A DNA stretch of 64,000 bases from Talpa occidentalis (Eukaryota; Chordata; Mammalia; Eulipotyphla; Talpidae). Location of the stretch: positions 41,404,329 through 41,468,328 of the forward strand of contig NW_023601212.1 of the NCBI RefSeq assembly GCF_014898055.3, in the 5' to 3' direction. Made by a program: the position numbers and the translations under genes. Position 1 is the first letter of the stretch; each line of letters starts with the position of its first letter. Positions 12,401 to 23,774 of the stretch are shown here, piece by piece. The notes beneath the pieces are model-generated. The model was given only the letters and a program-made list of their open reading frames with translations. It was not told where the DNA came from and made no database searches.

Positions 12401-15400
12401 AGCGCTAGGCAAGCTGGGGACGGAGCCAAGATTCGGCGCTATGACAGGGGGTTGAAGGTGAGTGGGCAGATGGGAAAGTCTCAGGATCCCACCACTGCCT
12501 CCTTCCCACCTCCACCTACCCCACCATCTCCCAAACTCATGTTCACACCTTCTCCCAGACACTGGAAAACCTACTGGTCTCTGTCCGGAAGGGCAACACC
12601 ATCGATGAAGGAGATATTCCACCACCTGTGGCTGTAGGGAAGGGCCCAGCAGTGACACCCAGCCACACCCTCATGCCCACCCAGCTGACCCCTGCAAACC
12701 CACCGACTCCTGAGTCCAGGGTGACTGTGGAAGGCCCTCTTCCCATAGCTCCTGCCTCATCCCTAGGCTCCACCAAACCCCCAGGTAAGTTTAGGCAGTG
12801 CTGGGCTGACATAGGTGGGGGAATTCAGCAGTGGGCCCCTCTGTAGGGTTGTCAGCTCTACTCTGATCCTCAAGTATTTCAACACCCTATTTGTTTCCCA
12901 GGCCCTAAGGCCCCCAAGAGTTCATTGATACCTTCTAGGGGACACACGGGCACACAGAGAGCTTTTTTGTGTGTAATGATAAACTATAAATAACATAATT
13001 TTTGCCATTTTAATCATTTTCATCATGCAGCATTTAGCACATTCACAATGTTGTGTAACCATCTCCTCCAATTCTAAAACTTTTTCATTGTCCCAAGCAG
13101 AAACTTTGTTCCCATTAAACACTAACTCCCCATTACTCTTTCCCTGCACTGTTCTACTTTCTGTCTCTATGAATTTGCCTCCTGGACACTTCACATGATA
13201 GACTCCTATAGCCCTTTGGCTTCTTTGATGGAGTGTGACGTTGCTGCATGAATCAGAACGTCATGCCTTTGTGGGACTAATATTCCTACCACAGCGAGTA
13301 ATTCCTAGTCCTTCAACTTGTCTATCTTTTCTCCTAAAATTTACCTGCTGGGCAACAAACTTCCCAAGAGATTTTCCTTCCCAACCTTCCGCTCTCCTAA
13401 TCCTACCTCCTTTTTTAGGAAAGGAATGCCCACCTCCCTCCATATGATCATGGTACTCCCCTAGTGGGAACCAAAGAAACAACTTAAAACACTGGTGAGA
13501 GTTAAGAAGGTGACCACTGGCTCACTAGATCCTCCTGCAGCCAGGCTGGTGTCTAATGACTTAGAGATGATTGGAAATTCTCAGCCAAAATCTCTAAAAA
13601 TTATTCATATGGGATTTTGGCATATATCTGGGCAGGGGCTTAAGAAATCATGTGACAATGCAATACAGGAAGCTATCTCTTCCCATCCACATGTTGGTGT
13701 GAAGCAGATTTCTCTACAATGTAAGAAGGAAAGTAGAAGAATGAATGTGAGAGCAAGAGGTTGGAGGGTGAACCCAGTCCTGACTACATTGGCAAGAGGT
13801 GCCTTGCAAATAAAAATTTGACTCGTGGTATATAAAAATCACTTACCAAAAAGCTGGATGTATTGTAGCTCCGCTGAACTACATCTAAACGTCATTGTAA
13901 CAGTAACAACCTGGAAGAACTTTTTTTTTTTTTTTTAAGATTTATTTATTTTTATACAAGAGCTGGGGTATAGGCCAGAGGTGTGGGAGGGTGACAGATT
14001 CACCAAAGGCAGAGCGGGGAGCAGAACAGGCAGACAACAGAAATACACTGCTGAGGGGAGCAGTGGGTGCGACAGGAGAGGTCTGCTGCACCACATGAGA
14101 TTCTTGCCCACCAGCTGGGATCGAACCCACACCGCAGAGGCTGTAGACAGTTTCACAACGTGGCACTCAACCCTCTGTGCCACCCGGGAGGCCCAAGAAC
14201 TTTTTTTTTTTTTAAATACTGAGTGACTTGCAGTGACAGGGACTAAAACCGATCAAGTGGTGGCGTTTCACTTCAGCTCAGACACTTTTTCAGGCAAGGA
14301 CATCTTAACTCAGGACAGAGTAACCTCTTGTGAGTCTGCAGAGGCATAGTGTGCAGTTTTTCAGGTGTTTCTAGGCTTTATGGATATTGAGTGGTATTAT
14401 CTGTTGGACTTGTATTCATACCAACAATTGCACCCATTGCTCCCAATTTAGAGATACTTTCCGTGAAAACATGGAGCATATTATTTGAAACAGTAATTAA
14501 TATACCATTTAAAAAGCAAAACCTCCACTGCCCAGCTTTGCCAACAATGTACCGTTGTATCTTGGTTGCACAAACTTCCAGTGGGGTGTACCTCCAAGAG
14601 AGGCTGTCAGATATCCACACTATCACACTAGGATACAATTTTATGGGGGACATGGATGTAAGTAAAAGATGTGAAATTCCTGGAATATATTTTTAAAATA
14701 AATCTTAGGATATACTCAAAAGAATTGAATGCAGGCACATGAAGGGAGATTTGTATACCCCCACGTCTGTGGGATGGCTAAACGAAAAAGGGAAAAACTA
14801 TAATTCCATTTACATGAGGTTCCTACAGGAGACAAATCCATAGCAACAGAAAGTAGTTGGTGGGTGTCAGGCGCTAGGGGAAGGGGAGTGATTGTTGAAT
14901 GGGGACAATTTCTGTTGAGGAAGGTAAAGTTTGGAGATGGGTGGTAGTGATGGTCACACAACAATAAATGCCATGGAACTACACACATAAACATGGTTAA
15001 GATGGTGAATCTTATGTATATCTTGCCACAATTAAAAACTTAAAAAATATATATATAAATTGAATATTGGTGAATTTCAAATCTCCGCAGTAGTTAAATT
15101 CATTAGATTTGAAATGCATTAGATTTCCTTTTTGAATGTCAACATTTGTAAGACACAGGGTGACAGTCTTGGCCACCTTTTAAACTTAATGATGAAAAAT
15201 TTTAGATGTCAACTTAATGTTTGTTAGGATACATAGGCTTTCCCAAATTCTCTTGGGGGAAAAATAGCAGCCACTCTGGAGCCTAACAGATCTGGAGTTG
15301 AGACCCCACCCTGCCATCTTCAGGCTGTGTGATACTGGGGAGGCAGCATCCCTTCTCTGAGCCTCATTAGTACTCATTTATAAAATAAATGGGCCTAAGA

Positions 15401-18400
15401 ACAGCCTTTGTTGTGAGAATTAAATAGAAATGGTTTGCATGCTGTCCCCCCTTCCAGGTCCCTGCAGCCCTGGCCCCCTGGCCCAGCTGCAGAGCCGCCA
15501 GCGCGAGTACAAGCTGGCCGCCCTCCACGCCAAGCAGCAGGGAGACACCTCCACCGCTGCCAGATACTTCCGTGTGGCCAAGGTACATCCAGACAGGTGG
15601 ACAGGACAGGAGGGATAGGACAGGATGCTTCCAACATTGTATGGTGGCAAAGAATAGGAGTCTGACAGACCCCAATTTGAATCTCAACTCTTGGCCACTT
15701 AATAGCTATGGTTTATTGTACCTCTTGAGCCTTAGTTTACCTCTTCTCTGAAATGGGCGTGTTAGAAGAGGCTTGAGAAGATGATGCCAAAGAGCAAATA
15801 GAGCCGGGAGTCCTCTGCCTCATGGCAGGGCTTAGAGGCTCCTCACAGGCTTCTGGATCCAGCTGCAGCCTCCTTTGACTTCCTCCTGCCTTTTCCCAGA
15901 GCTTTGATGCCATCTTGGAGGCCTTGAACAGGGGGGAATCTGTGGACCTGTCTCGCCTACCCCCTCCACCTGGTGAGAACCCTGCTCAGGGACCCCTTCA
16001 GGCCAGACCAGGGTGGTTGGGGGAGGGGGAAGCAGGCCCTTCATGGCCCAGGACCTCTGCCCCCAGACCAGCTGCCTTCAGATCCACCATCATTGCTACC
16101 GCAGCCTGCAACCACCATGGTACCTTCCACACCAGGTAGGTTCCTGGGATCCCCTGGGGTGGGTAGGCCAGACTTCCTTTCCCCAGACTCCCAACCCTGT
16201 CCTCTCCTTCTGATCTCGCCCAGAGGTTCCTACACCCCCAAAGACTCTCCTGGAGGCTCTGGAACAGCGGATGGAGCGATACCATGCGGCTGCAGCCCAA
16301 GCCAAGACCAAAGGAGACCAAAGGAAGTCTCGTATGCATGAACGCATTGTCAAGGTGCATGGGGGCCAAGTGGGTGGGTGGGCACCCCCTGGAGGCCTGG
16401 TCCAGGCAGCCCTAACACCTGTGTCCCCTGCAGCAATACCAAGATGCCATCCGAGCACACAAGGCTGGCCGAGCCGTAGATGTGGCTGAACTACCTGTGC
16501 CCCCAGGTAGGCCCTGCCCTAGCCCCACCCCTTCAGCCACTGAGCTTTTGCAGGTGCTATTCCTTCTAACTGTATAGGCTCAAGGAACTGATAACTACAT
16601 ATGCAGGGATTCTGTGAACTCTTTAAACAGTCAGTAGTCTGAAATTGGGAATGTTTATACCATAGAAATTGTTATAACTGAAAATCAGGGAGGTTTCTTT
16701 AGAGAGCCTGTTCGCTAACCCACCGCTGTCTATTCTCTTTTTTTCTTTGTTCCGCTCCCTTCTTTCTGGTAATCAGTTCTTACCTTTGCAGGCACCAGCT
16801 CAGCCTCCGTCAGTCCCCCAGTAGATTGGAAGCCTCTAGAGGTTCTTAGAGCTGTGTTCCCCATGAGAACAATTATCTCTGTGCATCTCAGTCCCCCCAG
16901 GAGTCTGGCCAGGTCCAGGACTACCCCCAGAACCCAGCACCCCACTTCACAAAGGGGACGCATTTATACCTGCTTATTGAAGTCTGGTCAAAGCCCAGGG
17001 CCAGCGGAAAGAACCAGGGTACACACAGGGGGTCGCAGTAGCCTGGTGCCTACATGGGGCCAGCAGCAGCTCCTTCCTTAGATTCCAAGAATCAAAGGCC
17101 CAGGACTCCTTAGGAGGGGGAGGAACCCACAACCTTAGCATCATGGTGTGGGCGTTTCCCTCCTAATGGGCCCCAACTGGCCGCCCAGGCTTTCCCCCCA
17201 TCCAGGGCCTAGAGGCCACCGAGCCCACCCAGCCCAACCTTGTGGGCGTCCTAGAGACTGCCATGAAGCTGGCCAACCAGGACGAAGGCCTCGAGGATGA
17301 AGAGGACGAGGACCCTAAAAAGGTATGAAGGGCCTGGGCTGAGGCAGGAGTGGCAGCCCAGCAAGCCCCAGCCACCTTCGTCCTGAGTGGGAAAAAGCTG
17401 TCCTCACAGCCTGGCCCTGGCAGTTTGGCCATGGACAAGTCATTTTGCTCTCTGAGCCTGTCTCCCCATCTGAAAGTGGGCATAGTAATAGTAATAGTCC
17501 TCCCTCCCAGGAGTGCAGGAATTCAATGAGAACAGAACTATTTTCAGTGCTGAGGAGACAGTGCTTGTTAGACAGTCTCTAACAAGATCAGCATTGTTGG
17601 GTGTTGGGCCCTGACCCTTTGGGGAGTGGACTCCTCTCTGTTGCTGGGAAAGCTCTGACTTCCTCTCCATCTCTCAGCAGCCCAATAGCCCTTCAGCCCC
17701 TGTGACCCAGTCCAAAGCCCCACCCTCAAGGACACCCCAGTCAGGATCTGCTCCCACAGCCAAAGCAGCCCCCAAAGGTACATCCACGAGAGGTAGGTGC
17801 CCCCTTCTCGCCCCAGCTGCCTGTTGCCTGCCTGGCTATGGGTTGGACAGCACCTGCAGATGCCTGTGTGTCCACAGCCCAGCAGCAACTAGCCTTCCTG
17901 GAGAGCCGCAAAAAGCAGCTCCTGCAGGCCGCACTACGAGCCAAACAGAAGAATGATGTGGAGGGCGCCAAAATGCACCTACGCCAGGCTAAGGGACTAG
18001 AGCCCATGCTGGAGGCCTCACGCAATGGGCTGCCCGTGGACATCACCAAGGTGAACCCCTGAGATCTGCTAGAACTTGCCAGCTGCACACCTATCAGGCT
18101 GCAGCCATTTAGTGGCCATGTGAATTTGGAATATATTAGGGTCCAGGTTAAGCTGCTATAATAAATAGCAACCCTACACACACACACAAAGCCATAGTCA
18201 AAACAAGACAAACATCATGTTTCTTATGTATAAAGTGTGGTCCAGGGCCCAGGTTTCTATCATGTTGCCTTGCTGCAACCCTGAGGGTTGTCCTCAGGCC
18301 CACAGACCAAGTAGATCATGGTTCTGTCTATATCCTGCTCATGGGAAGGGGTGAGAGAGTGAAAGGTCAGGACAAGAGACTTCCTTTAAAGGAAGTCACA

Positions 18401-21400
18401 GGGAGTGATCTTTATTTCTACTATTTTCCCATTGGCTGGGACCGAGTCACATGACTACAGCTAGCTTCAAGGGATGCTGGATGATGTAGTTTCCAGATGG
18501 GTGACTATGTGCCCAGGCAGAACTCCATTTAGGGAAGAGGGATTGGGTATCAGAATAGGGGGAAACAGTTAACAAATTCTGCCACTTAGGGCAGGACCAT
18601 CCACTTCTCTCTGAACTTCTTGGAAAAGAAAAAGCAAGGGCAGGGTATGCAGTGGAGGTCAGGGAAAACCTCTCCAAAGAGAGGAAATGTTCCTGCATAG
18701 CCCTGGATAGGCCTGCTCTGGACTGACCAGCAGGCCCCTCTCCATGAGTTCTATCTTCCTCAGGTGCCACCAGCTCCAGTCAACAAGGATGATTTTGCCC
18801 TGGTCCAACGACCAGACCCTGGTCTGTCTCAGGAGTCTGCCCGACGCTATGGTGAACTCACCAAACTGATTAGGCAGCAGCATGAGGTAAGGGTGGGGAT
18901 CCCCAGCCTGTGTGAGAAGACCTCCCCCACTTTCATGGCCCTTCAACTTTCTACACACCATCTTCTGCTTCCCCAGATGTGCCTGAACCACTCTAGCCAG
19001 TTTACCCATCTGGGTAACATCGCTGAAACCACCAAGTAAGTGCCCCTACCTGACTCCCACCAGACACTTGCACCCAACAGCTGGCCCTGGCATCGGGGAC
19101 CTGAGCAAGGCCCTCTCGTTGGCAGATTTGAGAAGCTGGCAGAAGACTGTAAGCGGAGCATGGAGATCCTGAAGCAGGCCTTTGCCCGGGGCCTCCCCAC
19201 ACCCAATGCCCGCTTTGAGCAGAGGACCTTCAGTGTCATCAAGTAAGACCCCAGTGCCTCCTGGCCTGGATGCCCTTTGGGCCAGAAGACTTGCTTCTGG
19301 AGGAGGATGGGTGGTGACAGCACAGCATGTGTAAAGGTCTGAGATAGGCATAAGAAGCTAGTGATTGATTGCGAGGGGGTGTTGAAAGTGACACATGGAA
19401 ATAGAGATGATCTAGTGAGAGCGGACATGAGCCTTGTCCCAGAGGCCTGGACAATCATCCCGTGGGATGGTTGTAGGACCTGCTTCGATTAATGACTTTC
19501 CACACCCTAGGGTAATGGGATCATTTTTCCTATTTATGGTTGAGACTAGTTACAGCCACAGGGGTTCCCTGATGCACGTAGGGGAACCTAGGGACTCTTG
19601 TCCTGGATGCCCACATCTGTATGGCCTGGCCTCTGTTACTTTATGTCTGCCCACTATCCCCAGTTTGCTTACTTCCTGCCACACAGGCCTCCCTTGGGCC
19701 CCTCAGAGAAACCAAGCATGTTCTCCTGCAGGGCCTTCCCACAGCTGTTGCCTCTGCCCAGACCCTTCTCCTCAAGTCTCTATGAAGCAGCTCCTTGGCA
19801 TCTTGAGTCACCCAAGAGGACCTCCCTGACCACCTGACTATAGCAGCCCCTTACAAACACACATTTCTGTCCCCTAAAATCTAAAATTCTGTTTAGATTC
19901 TCCACAGAGGTGCCTTATTTCTCTGTGTCCCCAAGCAGTGGAGACAGCCTTTGGCATAGAGTAGGGGCTTGAGAAATATTGTTAAATGAAGGGAAGGTCC
20001 CCTGGCATCTGGGGCACTGACTACACATAGTAGGTGCTTTTCACTTGTCAAGTGAAGAGAAGGTCTCGCAGCAGCTGGGCACCAGTTGGTAAATAGTAGG
20101 AAGCCCTAGAAATACTGTGAAAGGGAAGAAAGTTACCCTAGTAGCAGGACTACTGGCTAGCATAAAGTGGTAGCAAATAAATATGTGCAAACTCAGAGGA
20201 AAGGAAATCCAGAGACTTCAAATCTGTCTGATTCGAAAACTTGAGCCCAGAACCCCCAAAGACTGGGGTAGGGGGGAGGTTATTCCCTGTCCCCACAGAG
20301 AAAAAAGAAGATGCATAGGCAGTGGGGCTGAGGTCTTTGTCTCCTCACATGCCCTCCTGGAAGGATCTTCCCCGACCTCAGCAGCAACGACATGCTCCTG
20401 TTCATCATGAAGGGCATCAACTTGCCCACACCCCAAGGTGAGGGGACCACAGGCAGGGCTTGGGGCCATGGGAGCCACCTCTCTGCCCAGCTCTTACCTT
20501 TGTTTGCCCACAGGGCTATCCCCTGGTGACCTGGATGTCTTTGTTCGGTTCGACTTCCCCTACCCCAATGTGGTATGTGGAGAGCCTAGGAAGAATGGGT
20601 TCAAGCCCTATCAGGCCTGGGCAGGGGCCCAAGGCCAATCCCTAGGCTCCTGAGCTTTCCTGCCTCCTTTTCTTTGCAGGAAGAAGCTCAGAAAGATAAG
20701 ACCAGCGTGATCAAGAATACAGACTCCCCTGGTAAACCTCAGTGGGAAGCACCCCCCTACTCCATGCAGTAGGAACATGAGACCAGAATCTGGTCCCAGT
20801 CAATGTCCTCTCTCCACTCCTTTGGCAGAGTTCAAGGAGCAGTTCAAACTCTGCATTAACCGCAGCCACCGTGGCTTCCGAAGGGCCATACAGAGCAAAG
20901 GCATTAAGTTTGAAGTGGTCCACAAGGGGTGAGCTGTGACTGTGGGTGCTGCATGGGCTCTGGGGGATGGGGAGCTACTCTGGACCAAGCATCCTGTCCC
21001 CCTCATACATACAGGGGGCTGTTCAAGACTGACCGAGTTCTTGGCACAGCCCAGCTGAAGCTGGATGCCCTGGAAACAGCATGTGAAATCCGGGAGATCC
21101 TTGAGGTGAGAGCTGAACAATCACCTGAATGCTTGGTGTGGCTGTTACTCGAAAGTTACGTGTACCGAACCTCCTAGGGGTACCTTCTGCTGACCCAGAC
21201 CTGCCCTGGGGAATCTCAGGCCATCGGACCCAAGCTCAGATGCTCCTAGCACCAGATCCAGTTGGTGTCTCTGCATTCCCCTGGGCTCATATTTTGGAAA
21301 TGACTCTGGTTCTCCCTGATCCCAGACCTGTGTTTCTATCCCTGCCTACTGCCAGTACTCTCCCTCACTCCCACCCAGGTCCTGGATGGTCGCAGGCCCA

Positions 21401-22867
21401 CAGGGGGGCGCTTGGAGGTGATGGTCCGTATTCGGGAGCCACTGACAGCCCAGCAGTTGGAGACAACAACTGAGAGGTGGTTGGTCATTGACCCTGTACC
21501 AGCAGCTGTGTCCACAGTGAGACTCCTTGCCCATCAGCAGCCCCAGGGAGGGAGGCTTGGTTCCAGGAGGCCAGGACTCATAAGACTGGTTCTGTTCTCT
21601 GAAGCAGGTTGCTGGGACCAAAGGGAAGGCCCCTCCTGTGCCTGTCCCTTCGAGGGAGCCAGGGAACAGGTAGGTGACTGGGTTAGGCCATGCTGGAGGG
21701 AAACTCCCTCTTCCCATTTCACCCCCTCCTGGACAGTGTCCCATCAGTTATAAATTAGACTCTTTCTTTCTTCTCCTTCAGGACCTATTCTGTCTGTCCT
21801 TCTCTTGAAAGATCCAGTTTAAGCTCCTCAGCTTAATCTTTAAGACCTTCTGCCATCTGATCATTGTCCATATACCCAACTTTCTCTCTCCCCACTTCCT
21901 CCTGTTGGTTCATGGCTACACTAGTCTCTAGGCTTCTCTATGTTCCAGTGCCCTGAGCACCCCTACCCCAACACTTTGTGTTCCTGCTCGTCTGTCCAAT
22001 TCTGACTCCTTTGGGTACCAGTCTGACTATCACCTCTTCCAAGAAGCCCTTTCTGACCACCTGTCATCACAGTCGCCTAGGGTATGATCACTGACCCCAC
22101 TAGGTTGTTCCTCAGTGTTCAGCGTGTCTATTGAATTAGTAGGGTCAGAGCTGGGGAAACCCAGCTAGTTTCTAGCACCTCTTCCTTCTCCCACCCCCTA
22201 GGTCAGCTCGACCCCTGCACAGCCTCAGTGTACTGGCCTTTGACCAAGAACGTCTGGAACGCAAGGTAGGTGTCTGCCCTGTTGGGCTGGATGGGGCAGG
22301 ACTGGGGTTCTGCAGACCCAGGTGGGGCCCTCACAGCCTACTCTGTACACCCAGATCCTGGCCCTCAGGCAGGCACGGCGGCCAGTGCCCCCGGAGGTGG
22401 CCCAGCAGTACCAGGACGTCATGCAGCGCAGTCAGTGGCAGAGGGCACAGCTGGAGCAGGGGGGCCCTGGCATCCGGCGGGGTAGGAACTCAGGGACTGG
22501 CATGTGGGGGAGGGGCCAGGGCAGCAGACTCCATCTTGACCCCCCTCCTCCACCCCCAGAGTACATGGCTCAACTGGAACGCCAGCTGCAGTTCTACACG
22601 GAGGCTGCCCGGCGCCTGGGCAATGATGGCAGCAGGGTGAGCTGGATGGAGGACCAGGTGGGCACTGGGGGGCCAGGGCTGTCAAGCATGACCCACTGAC
22701 TCCCCATTGGTCCCCCAGGAGGCTGCGAAAGAGGCACTGTACAGGCGGAACCTAGTTGAGAGTGAGGTGAGCACTTGGGTGTCAGTGGGGAGGGGAGAGG
22801 CAGGGCTGGGACCCTGAGCCCCCTGACCTCATGGCCCCTCCTACAGCTGCAGCGGCTCCGAAGGTGA
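6488..22867 (+). CDS. CC2D1A: CC2D1A (Freud-1/Aki1), complete, 29 coding exons, 943 aa
   Basis: This is a scaffold and transcriptional repressor: it binds the HTR1A repressor element, links PDPK1 to AKT, and regulates ESCRT-III CHMP4. Exons: 6488-6538, 8574-8709, 11797-11906, 11986-12051, 12323-12457, 12559-12784, 15458-15582, 15900-15972, 16067-16135, 16224-16354, 16434-16506, 17189-17322, 17678-17792, 17878-18050, 18764-18886, 18977-19035, 19126-19242, 20364-20437, 20514-20572, 20680-20731, 20829-20928, 21015-21105, 21379-21516, 21605-21669, 22202-22265, 22355-22481, 22560-22636, 22719-22766, 22847-22867. They total 2832 nt with consistent phases and no internal stop; the human protein is 951 aa. 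Four DM14 repeats lie at about residues 134-192, 249-307, 336-398 and 483-545 (each with a pattern like Q.R...Y..A...AK..GD). The C2 domain lies at about 640-765 (PDLSSNDMLLFIMKGINLP, DVFVRFDFPYPN). A basic coiled tail ends in ELQRLRR. The start has A at -3. Exons 13 and 24 use tandem NAG acceptors. Confidence 0.97.
6860..6950 (-). repeat. MIR-like fragment in CC2D1A intron 1
   Basis: ATGAGGACACTGAGGCCCAG is followed by a CCAAGGTCAT block, a typical reversed MIR core. Confidence 0.7.
7385..8045 (+). mobile_element. LINE-1 3' fragment in CC2D1A intron 1
   Basis: It contains the terminal ORF2 region (GGGATCTACCCAAAGGACAC, AATATTATTCAGCAATCAAA), a G/A-rich 3' UTR (near 7890-7940) and an A-rich tail. 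The reading frame is broken. Confidence 0.9.
8840..9000 (+). repeat. MIR-like fragment
   Basis: Degenerate match to the MIR core: CTCTGCAACTCACTGCTTATGT followed by a decayed 'ctgagttc...gggcctt' block. Assignment is tentative. Confidence 0.4.
9293..9568 (-). mobile_element. tRNA-derived SINE with 13-bp target duplication
   Basis: Reversed copy flanked by GTCAATCCTCATT at 9282-9294 and 9571-9583. Confidence 0.92.
10015..10310 (-). mobile_element. tRNA-derived SINE, 'CACTGGGTACAGTCAGAAGCG' subtype
   Basis: Young-looking subfamily with CACTGGGTACAG and CCAGAGCCAGAGCGGGGAGC. It is flanked by CCAAGTATA repeats. Related copies lie at 36839, 56941 and 59203. Confidence 0.92.
10395..10659 (-). mobile_element. 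tRNA-derived SINE
   Basis: Reversed older-subfamily copy flanked by TGAACATGTA direct repeats. Confidence 0.92.
11147..11410 (+). mobile_element. tRNA-derived SINE
   Basis: GGGCCTCCCTGGTGGCACAG head and AATAAATAAATC tail, flanked by near-identical AAAATGCTSACAATA repeats. Confidence 0.92.
11480..11590 (-). repeat. MIR fragment
   Basis: CCCCATTTAACAGATGGAAG, then GACTTGCCCAAGGTCCCACA and GGGGTTCAAACTCAGGC form a reversed MIR core. Confidence 0.75.
12955..13235. repeat. Old LINE-1 3' UTR fragment in CC2D1A intron 6
   Basis: It matches the recurrent mammalian L1 segment with TTGTGTAACCATCTCCTCCA, CCCATTAAACACTAACTCCC and TTTCTGTCTCTATGAATTTG. Confidence 0.7.
13920..14193 (-). mobile_element. 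tRNA-derived SINE
   Basis: Reversed copy from a T16 tail to CCACCCGGGAGGCCC, with a short AAGAAC flanking repeat. Confidence 0.9.
14690..15056 (+). repeat. Old LINE-1 3' end in CC2D1A intron 6
   Basis: AAAAGAATTGAATGCAGGCA is L1-like, followed further on by ATGGTTAAGATGGTGAATCT and CTTGCCACAATTAAAAAC. Confidence 0.7.
15290..15440 (+). repeat. MIR fragment
   Basis: It has CAGGCTGTGTGATACTGGGG, CTCTGAGCCTCATTAG and a TGAGAATTAAATAG end. It abuts the acceptor of CC2D1A exon 7. Confidence 0.65.
15650..15780 (+). repeat. MIR fragment
   Basis: GGCCACTTAATAGCTATGG followed by CCTTAGTTTACCTCTTCTCT matches the MIR core. Confidence 0.6.
17400..17590 (+). repeat. MIR fragment
   Basis: GACAAGTCATTTTGCTCTCT, GAGCCTGTCTCCCCATCTGA and ATAGTAATAGTAATAGTCCT match MIR in order. 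Confidence 0.7.
19965..20175 (+). repeat. Degenerate ~67-bp tandem repeat in CC2D1A intron 17
   Basis: Three imperfect units carry, in order, a 'gaaatattgttaaatgaagg' -like start, a 'ctggcatctgggcac' -like middle and a 'tagtaggtgctt' -like end. They start near 19975, 20044 and 20110. Confidence 0.55.
21785..22120 (+). repeat. LINE-2 3' fragment in CC2D1A intron 24
   Basis: It has CCTTCTGCCATCTGATCATT, CCTCTTCCAAGAAGCCCTTT and CTGACCACCTGTCATCA, matching the order of the L2 3' end. Confidence 0.7.
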
Positions 22868-23319
22868 GGGACCAATGGGGCGGGCAGCCCTCAGAAAGCA
22901 GGGAGCAGGCCCAAGGCCCCAGCGATGGGAGGAGCTGATGGGGCCAGAGACCAGACAAGCAGACAATCAGTGGACATCAGCTCTGGATGGATATGTCCCC
23001 AACCAGGACCACCCAGCCCAGCCAGAGCCTCCCTGGCAGGAGGTGTCAGGACTGTGCCCGCCAACTAGCGTGTGCCCCCCATCTAGACCGTTTGCACAGC
23101 CCAGGGGGATCTGGCCCCTGGCCTGCCCCGGTGGTGGGAGGGCAGCTAGGTCTAAGTCCCATGGGCCCCTGCAAGCACTTTACTTCCTGTCCCTCCCCAG
23201 CCTTAACCCTGAAGCCCACCCACACCCCAAAGAAGCATTTGAGGCCAGCCAGAGCCCAGCTTGGCTCCCCAGAGGACTGACTACTCTGGCCCAGCTGGGT
23301 CCCAGGGGCTGACACAGAG

Positions 23320-23325
23320 AATAAA
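23320..23325 (+). terminator. CC2D1A: CC2D1A polyadenylation signal
   Basis: AATAAA lies 453 bases after the CC2D1A stop codon and is followed by a T/G-rich stretch (TGTCTTTGTTTC) near 23357. This gives a short 3' UTR of roughly 480 bases. Confidence 0.85.
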
Positions 23326-23345
23326 CAGCCAGGGCCACACCCAGC

Positions 23346-23750
23346 TCACTCTATCCTGTCTTTGTTTCTAGCAGGGTCTCCCCCACTTCCCCTCATGCCC
23401 CCTTGGGGGTGGATGGGGAGGGTTCTGCAAGTGAGGCTGACTGGGGAGAGGGATGTGCCTGTGCAGGGTGTGCTTGATTTAAACTCCACAGGGATACACA
23501 TGAGGGTCGAGGGTCTGTGCATCTGTCACGGCCTGCGGCCTCCCTGTGGGCTATCCCTCCAGACAATGTTTCTTTAGCCATGGCCTTGGGCTTCTCTGGG
23601 TTTACATATGGTGGTGTGTGGCTCAAAGTCTAGCCCTGTCAGTTACTGGCCACAGGACCTGGGCCAAACTGCTGGTCCCCTTAGAATCCCCAAGCCTCAG
23701 GGATAATGAAAGCCCCTCCTGCAGCTGAAGGGCACAGGTCAGTGATAAGT
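23346..23750. other. Spacer between convergent CC2D1A and PODNL1
   Basis: About 400 bases separate the 3' ends of the two convergent genes. I recognise no repeat or coding segment in it. Confidence 0.6.
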
Positions 23751-23768
23751 GCCTAAAAGGGTGGTTCC

Positions 23769-23774
23769 TTTATT
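23769..23774 (-). terminator. PODNL1: PODNL1 polyadenylation signal
   Basis: AATAAA on the minus strand lies about 260 bases past the terminal PODNL1 stop at 24034. It persists although the reading frame upstream is broken. Confidence 0.7.
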
